Shown here one piece after another: positions 21,077 through 21,666 of a DNA stretch of 21,666 nucleotides (positions are counted from its first letter, which is position 1; each line of letters opens with the position of its first letter). A program made the position numbers and the translations under genes. This DNA is from DASYQV01 sp036005125. Lineage in GTDB: Bacteria > Acidobacteriota > Vicinamibacteria > Vicinamibacterales > UBA2999. The stretch is from NCBI GenBank assembly GCA_036005125.1, contig DASYQV010000378.1, forward strand, positions 1 to 21,666, in the 5' to 3' direction. The notes beneath the pieces are model-generated. The model was not told where the DNA came from, made no database searches, and saw only the letters and a program-made list of their open reading frames with translations.

Positions 21077-21666
21077 ATGCGCCACTTCATGCGCCATGCC
21101 CTCCTTGTCGCCCTGCTGCTCGCGCCGATTGCGCTGTCCGCGCAGTCCAGCAGTCAGCAGTCCCAGGCCGAGCCGTCTCAAGGGCAGCCGTCTCAGGATC
21201 AACAACCGATCCCGGGGCCGACTTTCCGGACGGGTGTCGACGTCATCACGGTCGACGTCGGCGTCAGTGACGATCGGGGGCGGCCCGTCAGCGACCTTCG
21301 CGCGCCCGACTTCGTTGTCAAGATAGATGGACAGGTGCGCCGCGTCGTGTCGGCCGACCAGGTGAGGATTGACGTCGAGGCGGCCAAACGCCAGGCGGCA
21401 TCGCGCACCGAGACGTTCTTCACGTCGAACCAGACGCCGCCCGCGGGCCGCATGATCGTCATTGCCGTCGACCAGTCGAACATCCGGGCGGGTGCAGCGC
21501 GGCCACTTCTCATGACCGCTGGAAAATTCCTCGATCGGCTCAGCCCTGCCGACCGCGTTGCCTTTGTCGCCTACCCGCCGCCCGGTCCGAGAATCGACTT
21601 CACCGACAACTACGTCCGCATCCGCGAGGCGATGAACCTCGTCACCGGCAACCAGCAGAGGCACGA
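21077..21666 (+). CDS. VWFA-related acidobacterial-type protein, N-terminal part (runs off right edge)
   Basis: About 196 codons are present and the frame is open at the edge. Residues 1-22 form a signal peptide (hydrophobic Leu/Ala core, Leu-Ser-Ala-Gln). A Gln/Ser-rich linker to about residue 47 follows. Then comes the typical opening of the VWFA-related acidobacterial family: Phe-Arg-Thr-Gly-Val-Asp-Val-Ile-Thr-Val-Asp-Val, Asp-Asp-Arg-Gly-Arg-Pro-Val, and Leu-Arg-Ala-Pro-Asp-Phe. The VWA fold begins with Met-Ile-Val-Ile-Ala-Val-Asp-Gln-Ser-Asn, a variant of the metal-site Asp-x-Ser-x-Ser in which the last Ser is Asn. The family is secreted and greatly expanded in Acidobacteriota; function is unknown. 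Confidence 0.85.
   Translation, partial: MRHFMRHALLVALLLAPIALSAQSSSQQSQAEPSQGQPSQDQQPIPGPTFRTGVDVITVDVGVSDDRGRPVSDLRAPDFVVKIDGQVRRVVSADQVRIDVEAAKRQAASRTETFFTSNQTPPAGRMIVIAVDQSNIRAGAARPLLMTAGKFLDRLSPADRVAFVAYPPPGPRIDFTDNYVRIREAMNLVTGNQQRH

Overview
The window looks like a chromosome segment from a GC-rich, Gram-negative soil-type bacterium, most likely an Acidobacteriota member (Vicinamibacteria-like). This is inferred from the acidobacterial VWFA-related protein at the right edge, the abundance of secreted PQQ-type beta-propellers, the high GC content and the heavy load of intergenic palindromes. No rRNA, tRNA, CRISPR array, transposase or prophage gene was seen.

Layout. Bases 1-357 (-) hold the N-terminus of a secreted PQQ-type dehydrogenase that runs off the left edge. 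Bases 462-1113 (+) hold a small basic protein followed by a minimal nucleotidyltransferase, a toxin-antitoxin-like pair. It converges on a secreted subclass-B3-like metallo-beta-lactamase-fold hydrolase (1131-1985, -). A frameshifted Uma2-family endonuclease (2145-2730, +) converges on polyphosphate kinase ppk1 (2752-4929, -).

From 15945 down to 2752 every gene except the Uma2 remnant's neighbourhood is on the minus strand. In transcription order these are: an adenylate-forming ligase without the usual C-terminal domain, an aldehyde-dehydrogenase-fold reductase, a GT4 glycosyltransferase (4-bp overlap with the reductase), an ABC ATPase and a giant FtsX-type permease (4-bp overlap), two paralogous secreted PQQ-like beta-propellers, and ppk1. 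The ligase/reductase pair resembles the EhpF/EhpG carboxylate-reducing pair. With the glycosyltransferase and possibly the exporter it may make and move an unknown reduced, glycosylated product.

The right part is on the plus strand. It has an aconitase-superfamily enzyme with the swivel domain in front of the Fe-S domains (16154-18205), a stand-alone LuxR-type DNA-binding protein (18394-18672), a polytopic membrane protein with a patatin phospholipase domain (18849-20933), and the N-terminus of the VWFA-related protein (21077-end).

The most unusual signal is non-coding. One family of perfect hairpins occurs at five intergenic loci, with a conserved outer stem, a 4-nt loop and three interchangeable inner stems that change in a compensatory way. 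Separate degenerate arrays with a 7-nt or 9-nt period (GRAGCCY, GTGGAAA, CACGAAGNN) abut or contain stop codons. Several genes also have a -10-like box 5-9 nt before the start codon and no Shine-Dalgarno, suggesting leaderless transcripts.
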